Shown here: piece by piece, positions 39,631 through 50,800 of the stretch | How positions within the stretch are numbered: the first letter of the stretch is position 1 | How the letters are laid out: the number at the start of each line of letters is the position of its first letter | Assembly: GCA_963575745.1 (NCBI GenBank) | Contig: CAUYUJ010005694.1 | Location: forward strand, 1-59,371 | From: Prorocentrum cordatum | Taxonomy: Eukaryota > Sar > Dinophyceae > Prorocentrales > Prorocentraceae | Direction of reading: 5' to 3' | DNA: 59,371 nucleotides | Made by a program: the position numbers and the translations under genes | Notes under the pieces: model-generated | Database searches by the model: none | Told to the model about the DNA's origin: nothing | The model's input: the letters and a program-made list of their open reading frames with translations, nothing else

Positions 39631-41553
39631 ATGGCGGACAGCAAGCTCGCTCTGTCTCCGCGAGAGTTCTCCGGCGATCCCGCCACGTGCGTCTTCGGGC
39701 GCGTCGTCATCAAGCGAGGCCCGGTGGAAGTGGGCAACCAAGCGGATGGGAAGGGCAAGGGCAAGGCCAAGGGCAAACGCGCTGGAAAGGACAGAGAGCC
39801 GGGGAGGAAGATCGAAGTGCACATGCTCGGCGGTGACACTGTGGGCGACGTCCTGTTCCTTGACGGATGGGCAGACGCCGCCGCCCAAGTTCATGCCGCC
39901 ATGGAGCTGGGCAGGGTCTACCGCGTGTCCGGCGGGACCGTCGTGAACCAGACCCCGAAGTACTCCACTTCTCGGCTGTCGTACTTCTTGCGGGTAAAGC
40001 CGCCCTTGGGAGTCAACACGGTCATCCAGGAGTGCACCGAAAGCCCGTGGGTGGACGTTCCCCTGCATCACCCGTTCGCGGAGATTGCCAGCTTGGGCAG
40101 AGTGACCGATACAACGCAGGTGTGCGCGGTCGGCGTCGTGTCTCACCAGCCGGGCGTCGTGGAGCGCGACACCCAGTACGGCCGAGCAGGCGTCTGCAAC
40201 GCGGTGATCAAGCAGGGGCGCCACGACATCCGCTGCGCATTCTGGCGAGACCATGCCGCGACTCTGGCCGCCTTCCCCGTCGGCTCCGTGATCGCGCTGA
40301 TGCAAGTGAATGTGAAGCAGCGCAACGGGTCCTGGGAGATCTTCGCCACGGAGGCCACGGAGGTCACGACTTGTCCTGCAGCTCAAGCGGAGACTGTTCG
40401 CGCCGCGACTGACATCTCCGAGGGTGCCGACGCGGCCACGTCCCTCACCAAGCAGCACCATGCCGTGGACTACGACACGGTGCCCGCCATGGCGAGCACG
40501 GTGAGTGGCCTCATGTCGGTGCCCGTGCCTTTCCAGACGCGCGACCTGCCTGGGGTCTTCGAGCTCCACTGCGTCGCCGTCACGGGCGTGGCAGGTGCTT
40601 CCGCCGACAGCGACTGGCAGATCAAGAGCTGCGCAGAGTGCAAGAAGAAGATTCCCGACCACCAGGACACGTGTGGCAGCCACCCCGAAGCGGGAACTGA
40701 GATGCGGTGGCTCCTGAAGCTGGGCATCGCGGACCACACCGGCGGAGGCTCCGCCGTCCTGTACCACGACGCAGCGTCCACCCTCGACGTGCTCGGCGAT
40801 TCGGGCACGCCCCTGGACGCCCAGGCCCGCCGCGTGCGCGCTGCGGCATTTCGGGCGACGCCGTGGACGCTGCGGTGCGTGTTCAAGACAAACGATGTCA
40901 CCAATGTCAACTACCTCGAGGTGAAGCGGATTGTCCCGACGCTGACGCCCGACGGCGTCGTGTCGACGTGGTCGGAGGTGACGGCGCCGCCGGCGGTGAA
41001 GACGGGCGGCGCCTGCCCGTTCGCGGCGTGCTCGGACGTCAGCTCGGACGACTCGCTCGGCTTGCTGCTCGTCCGTGACCTGGAGGTCCAGGCGGTCCGC
41101 GTGTTGCTGGTGATGCAGAGGCCCACGGAAGCGGAGACGGTGGCCACACCCGACGCAGAGAATCGCGGCCTGCGCGTGCAGCGCCTCGCGCGCTGCGGGT
41201 TCCAGTCTGAAAAGGAAGACACGTATTGCGTTAAGACGGCCGGTGTCGCCGGCGACGTGCAGTGGCTCCTGACGGCCGGGCACGGCGACGCGCACCTCGT
41301 GACTGCCATGCTGCGGACAGATAAGGGCTCCGGCCGCGGGACGTTCGATGTGCTGTCGCACAAGGCCGTGGTCCCCGAGCTCTTGCCCAGCATGGTCAAG
41401 CTCATGGCCAGCGCGCAGGGGTCCGGCGGCCCGGCGCTCATCGCGCACGCGCCCGACGCCACGCCGCTCAAGCGCATGCGGGACCTCGCCTTCTCGCCCC
41501 CCGACGCTGCGTCAACGCCATCATCCCTGGCGACGCGTCGCCGACTGGAGTGA
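39631..41553 (+). CDS. RPA1-like single-strand DNA-binding protein, copy B (full length)
   Basis: A 640-residue protein. OB-fold A about 17-150 with a GKGKGKAKGKRAGK insert, OB-fold B about 180-300, and OB-fold C from about 305 with zinc ligands C334, C337, C348 and H351. Region 375-600 continues the C domain and adds a C-terminal part containing YLEVKRIVP, CPFAACSDVSSDD and SEKEDTYCVKTAG, which has no counterpart in standard RPA1 that I can name. Short for RPA1 (about 600-620) only if the N-terminal protein-interaction domain is missing, which appears so: the first OB starts at residue 17. Followed 25 bp after the stop by a 194-bp duplicated spacer rich in H1, then the Rep fusion gene. Likely coats single-stranded DNA during rolling-circle-type transposition; that is inferred from Helitron biology. 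Confidence 0.8.
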   Translation: MADSKLALSPREFSGDPATCVFGRVVIKRGPVEVGNQADGKGKGKAKGKRAGKDREPGRKIEVHMLGGDTVGDVLFLDGWADAAAQVHAAMELGRVYRVSGGTVVNQTPKYSTSRLSYFLRVKPPLGVNTVIQECTESPWVDVPLHHPFAEIASLGRVTDTTQVCAVGVVSHQPGVVERDTQYGRAGVCNAVIKQGRHDIRCAFWRDHAATLAAFPVGSVIALMQVNVKQRNGSWEIFATEATEVTTCPAAQAETVRAATDISEGADAATSLTKQHHAVDYDTVPAMASTVSGLMSVPVPFQTRDLPGVFELHCVAVTGVAGASADSDWQIKSCAECKKKIPDHQDTCGSHPEAGTEMRWLLKLGIADHTGGGSAVLYHDAASTLDVLGDSGTPLDAQARRVRAAAFRATPWTLRCVFKTNDVTNVNYLEVKRIVPTLTPDGVVSTWSEVTAPPAVKTGGACPFAACSDVSSDDSLGLLLVRDLEVQAVRVLLVMQRPTEAETVATPDAENRGLRVQRLARCGFQSEKEDTYCVKTAGVAGDVQWLLTAGHGDAHLVTAMLRTDKGSGRGTFDVLSHKAVVPELLPSMVKLMASAQGSGGPALIAHAPDATPLKRMRDLAFSPPDAASTPSSLATRRRLE

Positions 41554-41578
41554 GAGCTCGCGCGCGAGCCGCAGCCGT

Positions 41579-41966
41579 GCCTGCGGGGATGTCCCAACGG
41601 CGCGCTCTGGCACTGGCGCGAGCCCGCGCTGACTCGGCTGACGCTGCGCCGTCTTGCGAGGGCGCCCGCGACGCAGTGCCCATCGCCGCTTGTCTCGCCT
41701 GAGGGGTTGTCCCGACGGTATTGAGTATTGATTTTACACTTTGTCTCTCCCTTCTGTCGCCGCCCCAGCCGCGCCCGCGGGGTTGCCCCAACGGCGCGCG
41801 CTGGCACTGGCGCGAGTTCGCGCTGACCCGGCTGACCCTGCGCCGTCTCGCGAGGGCGCCCGTGACACAGCGCCCATCGCCGCTGGTCTCGCCTGAGGGG
41901 TTGTCCCGACGGTATTGATTTTGCATTTTGTCTCTCCCTTCTGTCGCCGCCCTCGCGCTTTCTCCC
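41579..41966 (+). repeat. 194-bp tandem duplication carrying H1 hairpins
   Basis: Two units (41,579-41,772 and 41,773-41,966) each hold two H1 hairpins: 41,579-41,601 and 41,773-41,795 have the CGC- or TGC-type internal loop with AAC; 41,697-41,719 and 41,891-41,913 have TGA/GAC with outer GCC/GGT. The copy at 41,773 has the longest outer arm, CGCGCC/GGCGCG then CAGC/GCTG across a bulged C. Each unit ends in a T-rich then pyrimidine-rich run (TTTGTCTCTCCCTTCTGTCG). Confidence 0.85.
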
Positions 41967-41970
41967 GCAG

Positions 41971-41993
41971 GCCCGACGGGTTGCCCTGACGGC
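41971..41993 (+). repeat. H1 hairpin, terminal subtype
   Basis: Inner CGG/CCT, loop GTTGC, outer GCC/GGC. Matches the last H1 of the cluster at 8,493 in subtype and in position before a purine tract. Confidence 0.8.
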
Positions 41994-42196
41994 ATCCTGC
42001 GCGCGGCGCCCGTCCGGGCGGGGGCAGACGGCGGAGCTACCGACCACTTCAAAAATGACAGGGCCTGCGCGCCAGCATTCTCCCTTCCGCTTTCGCCTCC
42101 GTCGTCGATCTCCATCCCGGATTGCCTGCGATGCCCGGGCCGTCGAAAATATCGTGCCCATCCGCTGCCTCTCACTGCCGGCAGGGAGCAGCACAG

Positions 42197-42510
42197 CTGA
42201 CAGTAGCAGCCAAAATCTGAGACCACCCGTGGCCAGCAGAGAGCACAACAGAGCACCGGAGAGCAGCAGACAAGAACTGAGACCAGCATAGCATCAGCAG
42301 CAGAGACTCACATGCAGCAGCAGAAGGCAGCAGAGACCAAGAGAGAGCAGGATGCATTAGCAGAGACCAGCAGAAACCACCACGGAGCGGCAAAAGGCAT
42401 GAAAGTGCAGTTGAGAGCAGCGGTAAGCAGGATGGAGCGGGAGAGACCAGCTGAGACCACCATACCCCGAGGTGACCAGCTGAGACCAGCTGACACCGTA
42501 GCGATTGAGG
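42197..42510 (+). repeat. CAGAGACCAG-rich purine tract before the Rep gene
   Basis: Same word set as 8,516-8,735 and the same terminal block CCAGCTGACACCGT then ATTGAGG (42,486-42,510), although the surrounding genes are unrelated. It lies about 85 bp upstream of the Rep fusion ATG. Confidence 0.7.
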
Positions 42511-42978
42511 CTCAGTCCGCATTGGCTTTGCTTCCTGTTGCCAACGCTGCGTGCTTCACTCGCCGTTGCAAACCGCATATCCCGACATTTCAACATGCCG
42601 CCCAAGAAGACGGAGGCGGCCTTGCTCGCAGACGTCGCAGAGCATCGTCGGTGGGCGACTGCCAATTTGACGGCCCTGAGAGCACGGGGCGGCATCGGCT
42701 TGAAGGCGAAGCTTCAGCAGAGGGCGGGGCTCGAGGAACAGCGGATTTACAAGTGGTACGTGAAGCACGCGGGCGTCGCATCTGATCATCCGACAGTTGC
42801 CGCTGCCCTGTCGGAGCTGGACGCCCTGGTCAATGACTCCCTCGGCCCGGCAGCGTCGGCGTGCCCCGACGACGCCCCGCCGGCAAAGCAAAGGCGCCTG
42901 ACCGAGAGGGGTGGCGAGGCTGCTGCCTGCGCGGCGCCGTTGCAGGGCGAGTCACGGCCTGGCCAGTCGACGCCGGCA

Positions 42979-43001
42979 GCTCGAGGGGTTGTCCCGACGG
43001 C
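42979..43001 (+). repeat. H1 hairpin inside the USP-Rep coding region
   Basis: Outer GCT/GGC with a G-T pair, internal CGA/GAC, inner GGG/CCC, loop GTTGT. Translated in frame it gives RGVVPTA in the linker before the USP domain. Confidence 0.82.
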
Positions 43002-46000
43002 TTGCTCGGCTGGACACGGCCCGGCGGCTGCAGCAGCGGCCAAGGCGTCTCCCGCTTCAACGCCGCCCATCGGCATCGAAGAGACCCCGGCGAAGAGGCC
43101 TCGCCTGTTCGCCGACGGGCTCGGTGCGACGCCCGCGCAGACCACCGGCGGCCTGACGCCTGCCACCGCGGAGGCCTTGGCAAGGTCGTGCCGCAAGAGC
43201 CCGTGGGAGTCCCCGTTGGTCGACGATTCCGTGAGGCTTGCTCACCCAGGGAATCCCGCGAGAGGTGCCTCGCGGCCCGTCGAGCGGCCGCGCTTGCGCC
43301 CGCGGGAAGAGGAGCGCCTCCTGGCGGCAGTGCCGCGGAAAGCTGTGAAAGATCTGTACGTGCACGTCCGCGATGAGGCTCTGCGCCTAGGCAACGGAGA
43401 GTACCTCCCACAATGGCGCGAGAACAAGCCAAAGTATCGACAGCTGAACTACGTGTGGAATTTGCACCAGCACGGCGAGCTCCAGGCGGCCGAGTACGCT
43501 CTGTTGGCGCACCAGCCTCACATTATTGGCCCAGAGCTCTTCGGCGCAGTGGAGAAGGTGGAGTGCCCCGCCGCAGTGATCCCCTCGAGCAGCAGCGCCT
43601 GGCGGTGGACTTTCAAGCCGGCAGGAGTTGACGTGGAAGGACCGCAGGTGGAATCTCGGGCCGACGCGGCGCGAGCCCTGGCCGGGCTGCAGGCGCGGCT
43701 GTACCCCGAGTGGCATCACCCAGGCACTCGCGAGCAACACCTCCGCGCCCTGCTGCGCGACGACGACCGGCAGCAGCAGATGCGCGGCCTGCTCGCTCAG
43801 CCTGGCATGCGGTTCGCCAGAGCGGCCGTGCTGGGAGCAGCCGCGTCAGCGCCCCGAGACGGCCGCGCGGGCGCCGCTGGCTTCCCCAACCTGACAAACA
43901 CGTGCTATATCAATGCCGTGGTGCAGTGCTTGTACCACACGCACCCCTTCCGCGCAGACATCGAGGGCATGCAGCCGGGCGCCAGCAACATGGGGGACCG
44001 CCTGCGGGACTTGTTCTGTGCGCGCAGCTTCCCTGCTTCCACGGCCGGCGACATTCGCCCGCCGTTGGTGGCCCTTGTCCGCCAGATCTTGCAGCAGCCG
44101 CCAGGCTTTGAGTCCGGTCGCCAACAGGACGCGGCGGAGTGCCTGATGCGCGTCCTCGAGCACGCGGACCTCGGAGGAGTGCGGCGCCGCGTCTGCGGGG
44201 ACGGCGCAGCCGCGAGCGTCGAGGGCATGGTGCACTGCTGCGCGGCCGAGGAGGCCCAGGTGGGTCGCGATGCGCCGCCTGTGCCCATGGCCGCCATGAT
44301 CCAGGCGTCCCTCACGGGCGAGCAGGCCGTCCGTGAGGCTTCGGAGGCAGTGGTCCTCCGCGTGGAGAGCATGTACGAACAGGATGGCAGACAGTTCGCG
44401 GTGGACGCGCGGGCGGACTGGCGGGACACTGTCTTCCCCGTCAGCATTCTCAACGGAGACGCCGTTTCTTACGAGGTGGCGGCCTTCGCGCAGCACCGCG
44501 CCCCGCGCGGCGTACCACCTCTGCAGCGGATGCGCGGCGGCCACTACGTCGCCTACGTCAACAAGGGCGGGCGCCGCGCGAGGCCCAGACGGTCGATTCC
44601 GATGGGCGGGAAGCGGCGCGACCCTCGTGGGCCTGACGACGCTCTGGAGGCTGCTGCCAGGCTGTCGCGAGTGATGCCTGCGGCGTCGGGAGGGGCCGCT
44701 GCTGGCTTAGCATCCGGATCGGGCAGCGGCAGCCGCGGCTTGCCACAGGCTGCAGGCTCAGCGGCTGGTCAAGGCCGGACAGGCAGGGACTGGAGTGGCA
44801 GAGACCAGTCTGGTAGAGACGAGACTGGAAAGGACCAGACTGGTAGGAACCGCAGCGGTCAGCCAAGGGGCATTGCTGGAGTGCACCCAGCTGCCAGGGC
44901 CGTCTGGAACGCTTCAGCTGCCGCGGACAACAGAGACCACACCCGGGCAGACCCCGAGAACAGCGCGGACAACCCTTTCAAGCGGTACGTGGATAACTGG
45001 GATCTGCGACGCACCAGCGCAGATGTGAAATGCCGCACCTGGTCGCAGAGGGCCGAGCCGTCGGGCCCCCAGCCGTGCCGGCTCTGCCAGGGCCGAGACT
45101 TCGCGTTCCGCGAAGATTGGAAGAAGCACGTGGACGACGAGCACGGTGGCGTCCAGCGCTACCGCAACGCTCTCTTCTCGTCGCTGTCGCTGAAGCCCTA
45201 TGTTGTCAAGGGAGAGGAGTGGCGCGCGATCGTGGCCAATTATGCGGAGTTCTACGCCAGGGCCGCCGTGGACTGGGAGAAGCCGACTGAGCGCATGCGT
45301 GAGCTCGCTCAGACTCCCGAGGGGTTGTCTGCAGATGAGCGCTGGGCGCCCCGGACCCGCTGTGCGTGCGTCTTCTGCGCCAGGCTGCACTGGTCCGAGG
45401 ACCTCTCCTTGGAGTTCCTAGCAGGCAAGGACTGCTTCATGAAGAACCCCGAGGCCGTGGCCAAGCTGTTGTCTTGGGAGGTTTACCACAAGCACTGGCC
45501 CGACATCCCCGAGGCCGAGCTCCGCGCCTCCGCCGTGCGTCTGCGCATTGGGAACACGGACACATTCCAACTTGTCCTCATGCACAAGCGGCGGGTGACG
45601 GATGCGCAGGCGTTGGGCGACGAGCGGGCCCCGGTGTGCGAGGATTGCCTGTACGCGTTCTTTCCCCGCCACCCGCGCATGTGCAAGTTCACCTTCGCTA
45701 ACCACTTGTGGCTCGGCAGGAATGACCCGCTCTTCCGCAATGCCAACTTGTCGCACCAGATGCTCCTCGCACTCGCCCGCGTCGTGACGACCAAGGTGGT
45801 GCTGCGCCCCGAGAGCTACGACAAGCAGCGCAGCGGCGACGGGCCCACGTGGGACTTCCTCTTCCACCAGACGGGCATGGTGGGCTCCGCAATCCTCTTC
45901 GGGAACGCGTCGTGCAAGGAGGCCATGGAGCGTTTCCCTCCGGCTTCCATCAAGGACGCCTTCGCGGTGACTTTCCTGGCAGCCAAGCAGGACGCGGCGA

Positions 46001-46812
46001 AAGAGCAGCCGCCAGACGGCTCGGAGAATGCAGCGGGACAGTGGCGCCGCGAGGGTCTGGCTGGCGACGCCGCCAGGCAGCAGGACGCCGCCCGGCGCGC
46101 CGTCCGGGGCATCGCGCGCCTCAAGGTGAACCGCGCAGAGTTTGACTCGCAGGCGCAAGCGCTGCAGTCCACGAACGTCGTCTACAAAGACAAGGATTAC
46201 GACGAGGCGCTGGTTGCCCAGTGGTGCCCCAACCCGCTGATTCCTGAGGTGCCCCCGGTGGTGTTGGACAGCGTCGTGGCCGTGCCGTTGGAGGATTCGC
46301 CCGGCGCCGTCGTGGCCGCGGGACCAGCCGACGCCACGGCGGCCGGGGCGCAGGATATGGAAGACGCAGACGTTCAGGCGTGCAAGGAATCCCGGTACGT
46401 GAGCGCGTTCAGCGAGGAGGACATCCCGGGCGCGGCCGCCTCGGCGGGGGCCTTGGAGGTGACGGCGCTGATCAAGCAGCTGGAGGAGCTGGACGCGACA
46501 GCGCAGCGCTCCGTGGCCAAGGAGACAGAGCACGCCATCGAGTCAGGCAGCGCGCTGCTGGACGAGGCGGGCAGGGAGCGAGTCTTGCAGCTCTGCGAGT
46601 CCGTTCGAAACCGCGCTGCTCGGTTGTCGCGCCCGGAGCGGGAGCTGCGGCTGCAGGAGGACCTCGCGCGCGCCGCGCTGGGCGAACCGGTCAGGCCTCG
46701 ACAGGCGGGGGGGGCCGAGGCGACCATGGCGAACCTCGAGGTGACGCGCGGCACGGCGCCCCTGTCGCTGTTCGATTGGAAGGTGTGGACGCAGGCGCGC
46801 CCGAGCCTGTGG

Positions 46813-46814
46813 CC
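46813..46814. other. Junction of the inverted duplication (end of copy B arm)
   Basis: Copy B matches the reverse complement of copy C up to GAGCCTGTGGC and diverges at 46,814. From here to 49,296 the sequence is the minus-strand Rep gene of copy C, so two truncated Rep genes meet tail to tail. Confidence 0.9.
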
Positions 46815-47858
46815 CGACGCATCTCTGGCCCGCTCTTCCAGTAGCATCGGCGGTACGATGCGGACAGATTCTTCACCAGATCCAGCGTCTCCCCGAACTT
46901 GGACTTACCCCCGAGCGCTCTCCGGTCGGCGGCGGACAGAGTCTTCTCGGGGTCGTCTCCTCGCTGCTGCAGCTCCAGCTTCATCTTGTCCTGCTGCGCC
47001 TGTCGCTGCGCCTGCAGCCGCTCCAGGCCGCGCCGCATCTCCACGAGGACGCCCTCCATGCTGGGGCACTGCTTCGTCGTGTAGGAGTTGATGTAGAAGC
47101 CCGTGTTCAGGCCGTCGCTGAACGCTGCCTGGGCATCCAGTTCCAGCTGGTCCGCGAAGGTGTCCGCGGCGTCCGCGTCATCCGCGTCCTCGCCCTCCGC
47201 GTCCTCCGTCTGGCACTGCAGCATAATGTCGCGCCACTCCTCCGGCGAGCAGTCGTCCGTCCACGCGAGCGGCTTCTCCGGAACCTCCGGGCGGTTGACG
47301 TAAGCGTCGGCATCGCCCAGCTCGTACGTGCCCATGTACCCCAGCTTGGGTTGCGAGCCGACGTGCGGGAGCACCTCGCCCTCGTCCAACCACGCTTTGG
47401 GGTCGCTGACTCGTCGGAGGTCCTGCGCGTCCAGGTTGAAGCGTCCAGCCGCGGCGCCGGCGTAGTTGGTAATGCACTCAGACGGGTGGAGCTGGAAGTG
47501 CAACAGACGACCCTGCATGCCGTGCGTCGAGGATCGCACCACGAACATGGCGTTCCGCAGAGGCTTCCCTCGCCTGCGCCTGCGCCAATCCGCAAGCGTG
47601 ACGATGTAGTAGAAGCCGTGGCGGCAGATCTTCGTGGTCTTGTTGCCCGAGTACTTGTAGCAGCTCTCTCCGCACACGTGCGTCATCGTCTCCTTGGCGA
47701 GCTCCCGGACGTCCCTCGAGAAGAGGCGCTCCCAGACCTCACGATTCTCTTCCGTTCCTGGCGGGGGCGGCGGCGGGGGCGGCGCCTCCTCGTCCGCGGC
47801 GAGTGTCGTCTGGCCGAGTCCTTGCTGCCCCGACTGAGCCGCGGGCGCGTCCGAGCAG

Positions 47859-47881
47859 ACCGTTGGGACAACCCCGCGGGC
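47859..47881 (-). repeat. H1 hairpin inside the Rep coding region
   Basis: Internal loop of the CGC/AAC type, loop GTTGT, outer GGC... with GGT. In frame it reads RGVVPTV between two low-complexity segments, like the copy in the USP linker. Confidence 0.8.
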
Positions 47882-50800
47882 CGCCGGCTCGCCCGCGCCG
47901 GTGTCTTGCTGCACGAGGCCGCGCCGCCGGTACGCGGGGCATTTCCCCACGGCGAAAGCATCGATGGGCATGCCGTATGAGGACGGCCGCGGCGGTGCCT
48001 TCTCCCCCGGCGCCAACTCGCGGCCTGTGGCGTCCCGCAACGGCAGATCGGGCCGGAGCCAGGAGTCCCGGTCCTCGGTCTCCAGGAAGGTCTCCTGGTC
48101 CTCGGTCAGCTCCGCGCCCGCCTGCTTCTCTTCGCGGAGCGCGTCCAGCTCGCTGCCCCCGTCGAAGCGCGACTGGTCTCGTTTGATGACAGAGAATGGC
48201 AGCGGGTCCACGCGCTGGTCGACGTGCCCGAAACGCCGCGGCAACACCTCTACGGAACTCTGGCAGGTGCTCTCCACGGCCATGACGCACGCCCTCATCC
48301 ACTTGCCCAGGCGCTCTCGGAAAGCGGCAGGATGGCGTCGGAGCACGTGCACGAGCTGCCGCGTCGAGAGGGCGCACAACCACACCAGGATGTGCGGATG
48401 GAGCGATCCCCGACCTTGCGCCTCGATCTCTCCGCGGAAAGCTTGCACGGGCCCAAAGATCCCCGGGGCGGTCGAGGACGCCGCCACGCCGTCGGTGCAC
48501 CAGTCCCAGGAGCAGCGTTTCCTGGGAGGAACGCCGCGCCGGCGGCCGCCCACGCACTCGGGGCGGACGCCGAGGACGTGGATGAAGAAGAGGCGCATGA
48601 TGAGCTCGAAGCACACGGTCTGGCCGACCGGGTCCTGGGCGACGCGCCGCATCATGTCTCGGTACTTTGGGATGACGTCGCTGCGCAGGCCTGGAATGCT
48701 CCGGTCGTCGAGCGGGATCTCCTGGCCCTCCACCCTGACGAACAGTGGCTGCTTCGTGTCCGCTACGTTCGGGGTGGCGAAGATCAAGGGGCACCCGAAG
48801 AGCGCCATGTAGGCAACCCCCTCGTGGCGGCAGAGGCGCCGATGTCCGTCGGTGCCGACAACGTCCGCGACGGCCATCTGCATGATGTTCAGGGCGTCCC
48901 GAACCACGTTGGGCACGTTGGCGTTGCTTGCCAAAGCCGCCACGCCGCCGCCACCCGCGTGAGCGCGGGCGGCCGCCGCCAGGGCATCCGGCGTGAGGTG
49001 CTGCACTTTCTCGGCCCACTTCATGCCTCCGTTCTTCAGGAAGGCGAAGGCGGACTGGTGGCGCTCCGTCAAGAAGTGCAACGTGGCGAACATGTGCAAC
49101 GACACCCAGTCCGCCGCGAACCGGTTGACCTCTGGATCGTCGTCGTTCTCCCGCACGCGGTACGGCTTCTCCTCGTCGGTGTCCAGAGTGTACTCCATCT
49201 CCTCCCGCATGCACAGGCCCGTGATCCACTCGTGGGCGAGCAACTGCGGGTAGGTCCCCGTTCGTTTCGGGTCCAGGTGACCGGCGTCGCCGTAGCGCCA
49301 CAGGCTCGGGCGCGCCTGCGTCCACACCTTCCAATCGAACAGCGACAGGGGCGCCGTGCCGCGCGTCACCTCGAGGTTCGCCATGGTCGCCTCGGCCCCC
49401 CCCGCCTGTCGAGGCCTGACCGGTTCGCCCAGCGCGGCGCGCGCGAGGTCCTCCTGCAGCCGCAGCTCCCGCTCCGGGCGCGACAACCGAGCAGCGCGGT
49501 TTCGAACGGACTCGCAGAGCTGCAAGACTCGCTCCCTGCCCGCCTCGTCCAGCAGCGCGCTGCCTGACTCGATGGCGTGCTCTGTCTCCTTGGCCACTGA
49601 GCGCTGCGCTGTCGCGTCCAGCTCCTCCAGCTGCTTGATCAGCGCCGTCACCTCCAAGGCCCCCGCCGAGGCGGCCGCGCCCGGGATGTCCTCCTCGCTG
49701 AACGCGCTCACGTACCGGGATTCCTTGCACGCCTGAACGTCTGCGTCTTCCATATCCTGCGCCCCGGCCGCTGTGGCGTCGGCTGGTCCCGCGGCCACGA
49801 CGGCGCCGGGCGAATCCTCCAACGGCACGGCCACGACGCTGTCCAACACCACCGGGGGCACCTCAGGAATCAGCGGGTTGGGGCACCACTGGGCAACCAG
49901 CGCCTCGTCGTAATCCTTGTCTTTGTAGACGACGCTCGTGGACTGCAGCGCTTGCGCCTGCGAGTCAAACTCGGCGCGGTTCACCTTGAGGCGCGCGATG
50001 CCCCGGACGGCGCGCCGGGCGGCGTCCTGCTGCCTGGCGGCGTCGCCAGCCAGACCCTCGCGGCGCCACTGTCCTGCTGCATTCTCCGAGCCGTCTGGCG
50101 GCTGCTCTTTCGCCGCGTCCTGCTTGGCTGCCAGGAAAGTCACCGCGAAGGCGTCCTTGATGGAAGCCGGAGGGAAACGCTCCATGGCCTCCTTGCACGA
50201 CGCGTTCCCGAAGAGGATTGCGGAGCCCACCATGCCCGTCTGGTGGAAGAGGAAGTCCCACGTGGGCCCGTCGCCGCTGCGCTGCTTGTCGTAGCTCTCG
50301 GGGCGCAGCACCACCTTGGTCGTCACGACGCGGGCGAGTGCGAGGAGCATCTGGTGCGACAAGTTGGCATTGCGGAAGAGCGGGTCATTCCTGCCGAGCC
50401 ACAAGTGGTTAGCGAAGGTGAACTTGCACATGCGCGGGTGGCGGGGAGAGAACGCGCACAGGCAATCCTCGCACACCGGGGCCCGCTCGTCGCCCAACGC
50501 CTGCGCATCCGTCACCCGCCGCTTGTGCATGAGGACAAGTTGGAATGTGTCCGTGTTCCCAATGCGCAGACGCACGGCGGAGGCGCGGAGCTCGGCCTCG
50601 GGGATGTCGGGCCAGTGCTTGTGGTAAACCTCCCAAGACAACAGCTTGGCCACGGCCTCGGGGTTCTTCATGAAGCAGTCCTTGCCTGCTAGGAACTCCA
50701 AGGAGAGGTCCTCGGACCAGTGCAGCCTGGCGCAGAAGACGCACGCACAGCGGGTCCGGGGCGCCCAGCGCTCATCTGCAGACAACCCCTCGGGAGTCTG

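Larger units (their letters stand above)
42595..47091 (+). pseudogene. USP - C2H2 - DUF6570-like - Helitron Rep fusion, copy B, truncated
   Basis: Native coding runs from ATG 42,595 to the inverted-repeat junction at 46,813 (about 1,406 residues), then about 90 codons of unrelated frame. Residues about 425-690 are a ubiquitin-specific protease: Cys box GFPNLTNTCYINAVVQCL with C437, and His box GGHYVAYVNKGG with H650. A 78-bp in-frame deletion removes the WFELDD segment after the His box that copy C keeps, so the catalytic Asp region is damaged. A short SGRDQ-type repeat follows, then a C2H2 finger (CRLCQGRDF...HVDDEH) and a DUF6570-like Helitron region ending FANHLWLGRNDPLF...LARVVTTKVVL. The Rep HUH and tyrosine motifs lie beyond the break and are present only in copy C. 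An H1 hairpin sits in the coding sequence at 42,979. Confidence 0.78.

Noticed and set aside
39574-41448. A 624-residue antisense frame over the RPA-like gene (and similar ones over the Rep genes)
   Set aside because: GC-rich third positions leave antisense frames open. The sense protein has OB-fold and zinc motifs; the antisense one has none.
45319-45341. A further H1 hairpin in the Rep gene (CCCGAGGGGTTGTCTGC)
   Set aside because: The 5' half matches H1 but the 3' arm does not pair, and the peptide PEGLSADER reads as ordinary coding sequence.
46814-49296. Helicase domain expected after the Helitron Rep
   Set aside because: No Walker A (GxxGTGKS-type) or other SF1 helicase motif is readable; the gene is cut at the inverted junction before it would begin.
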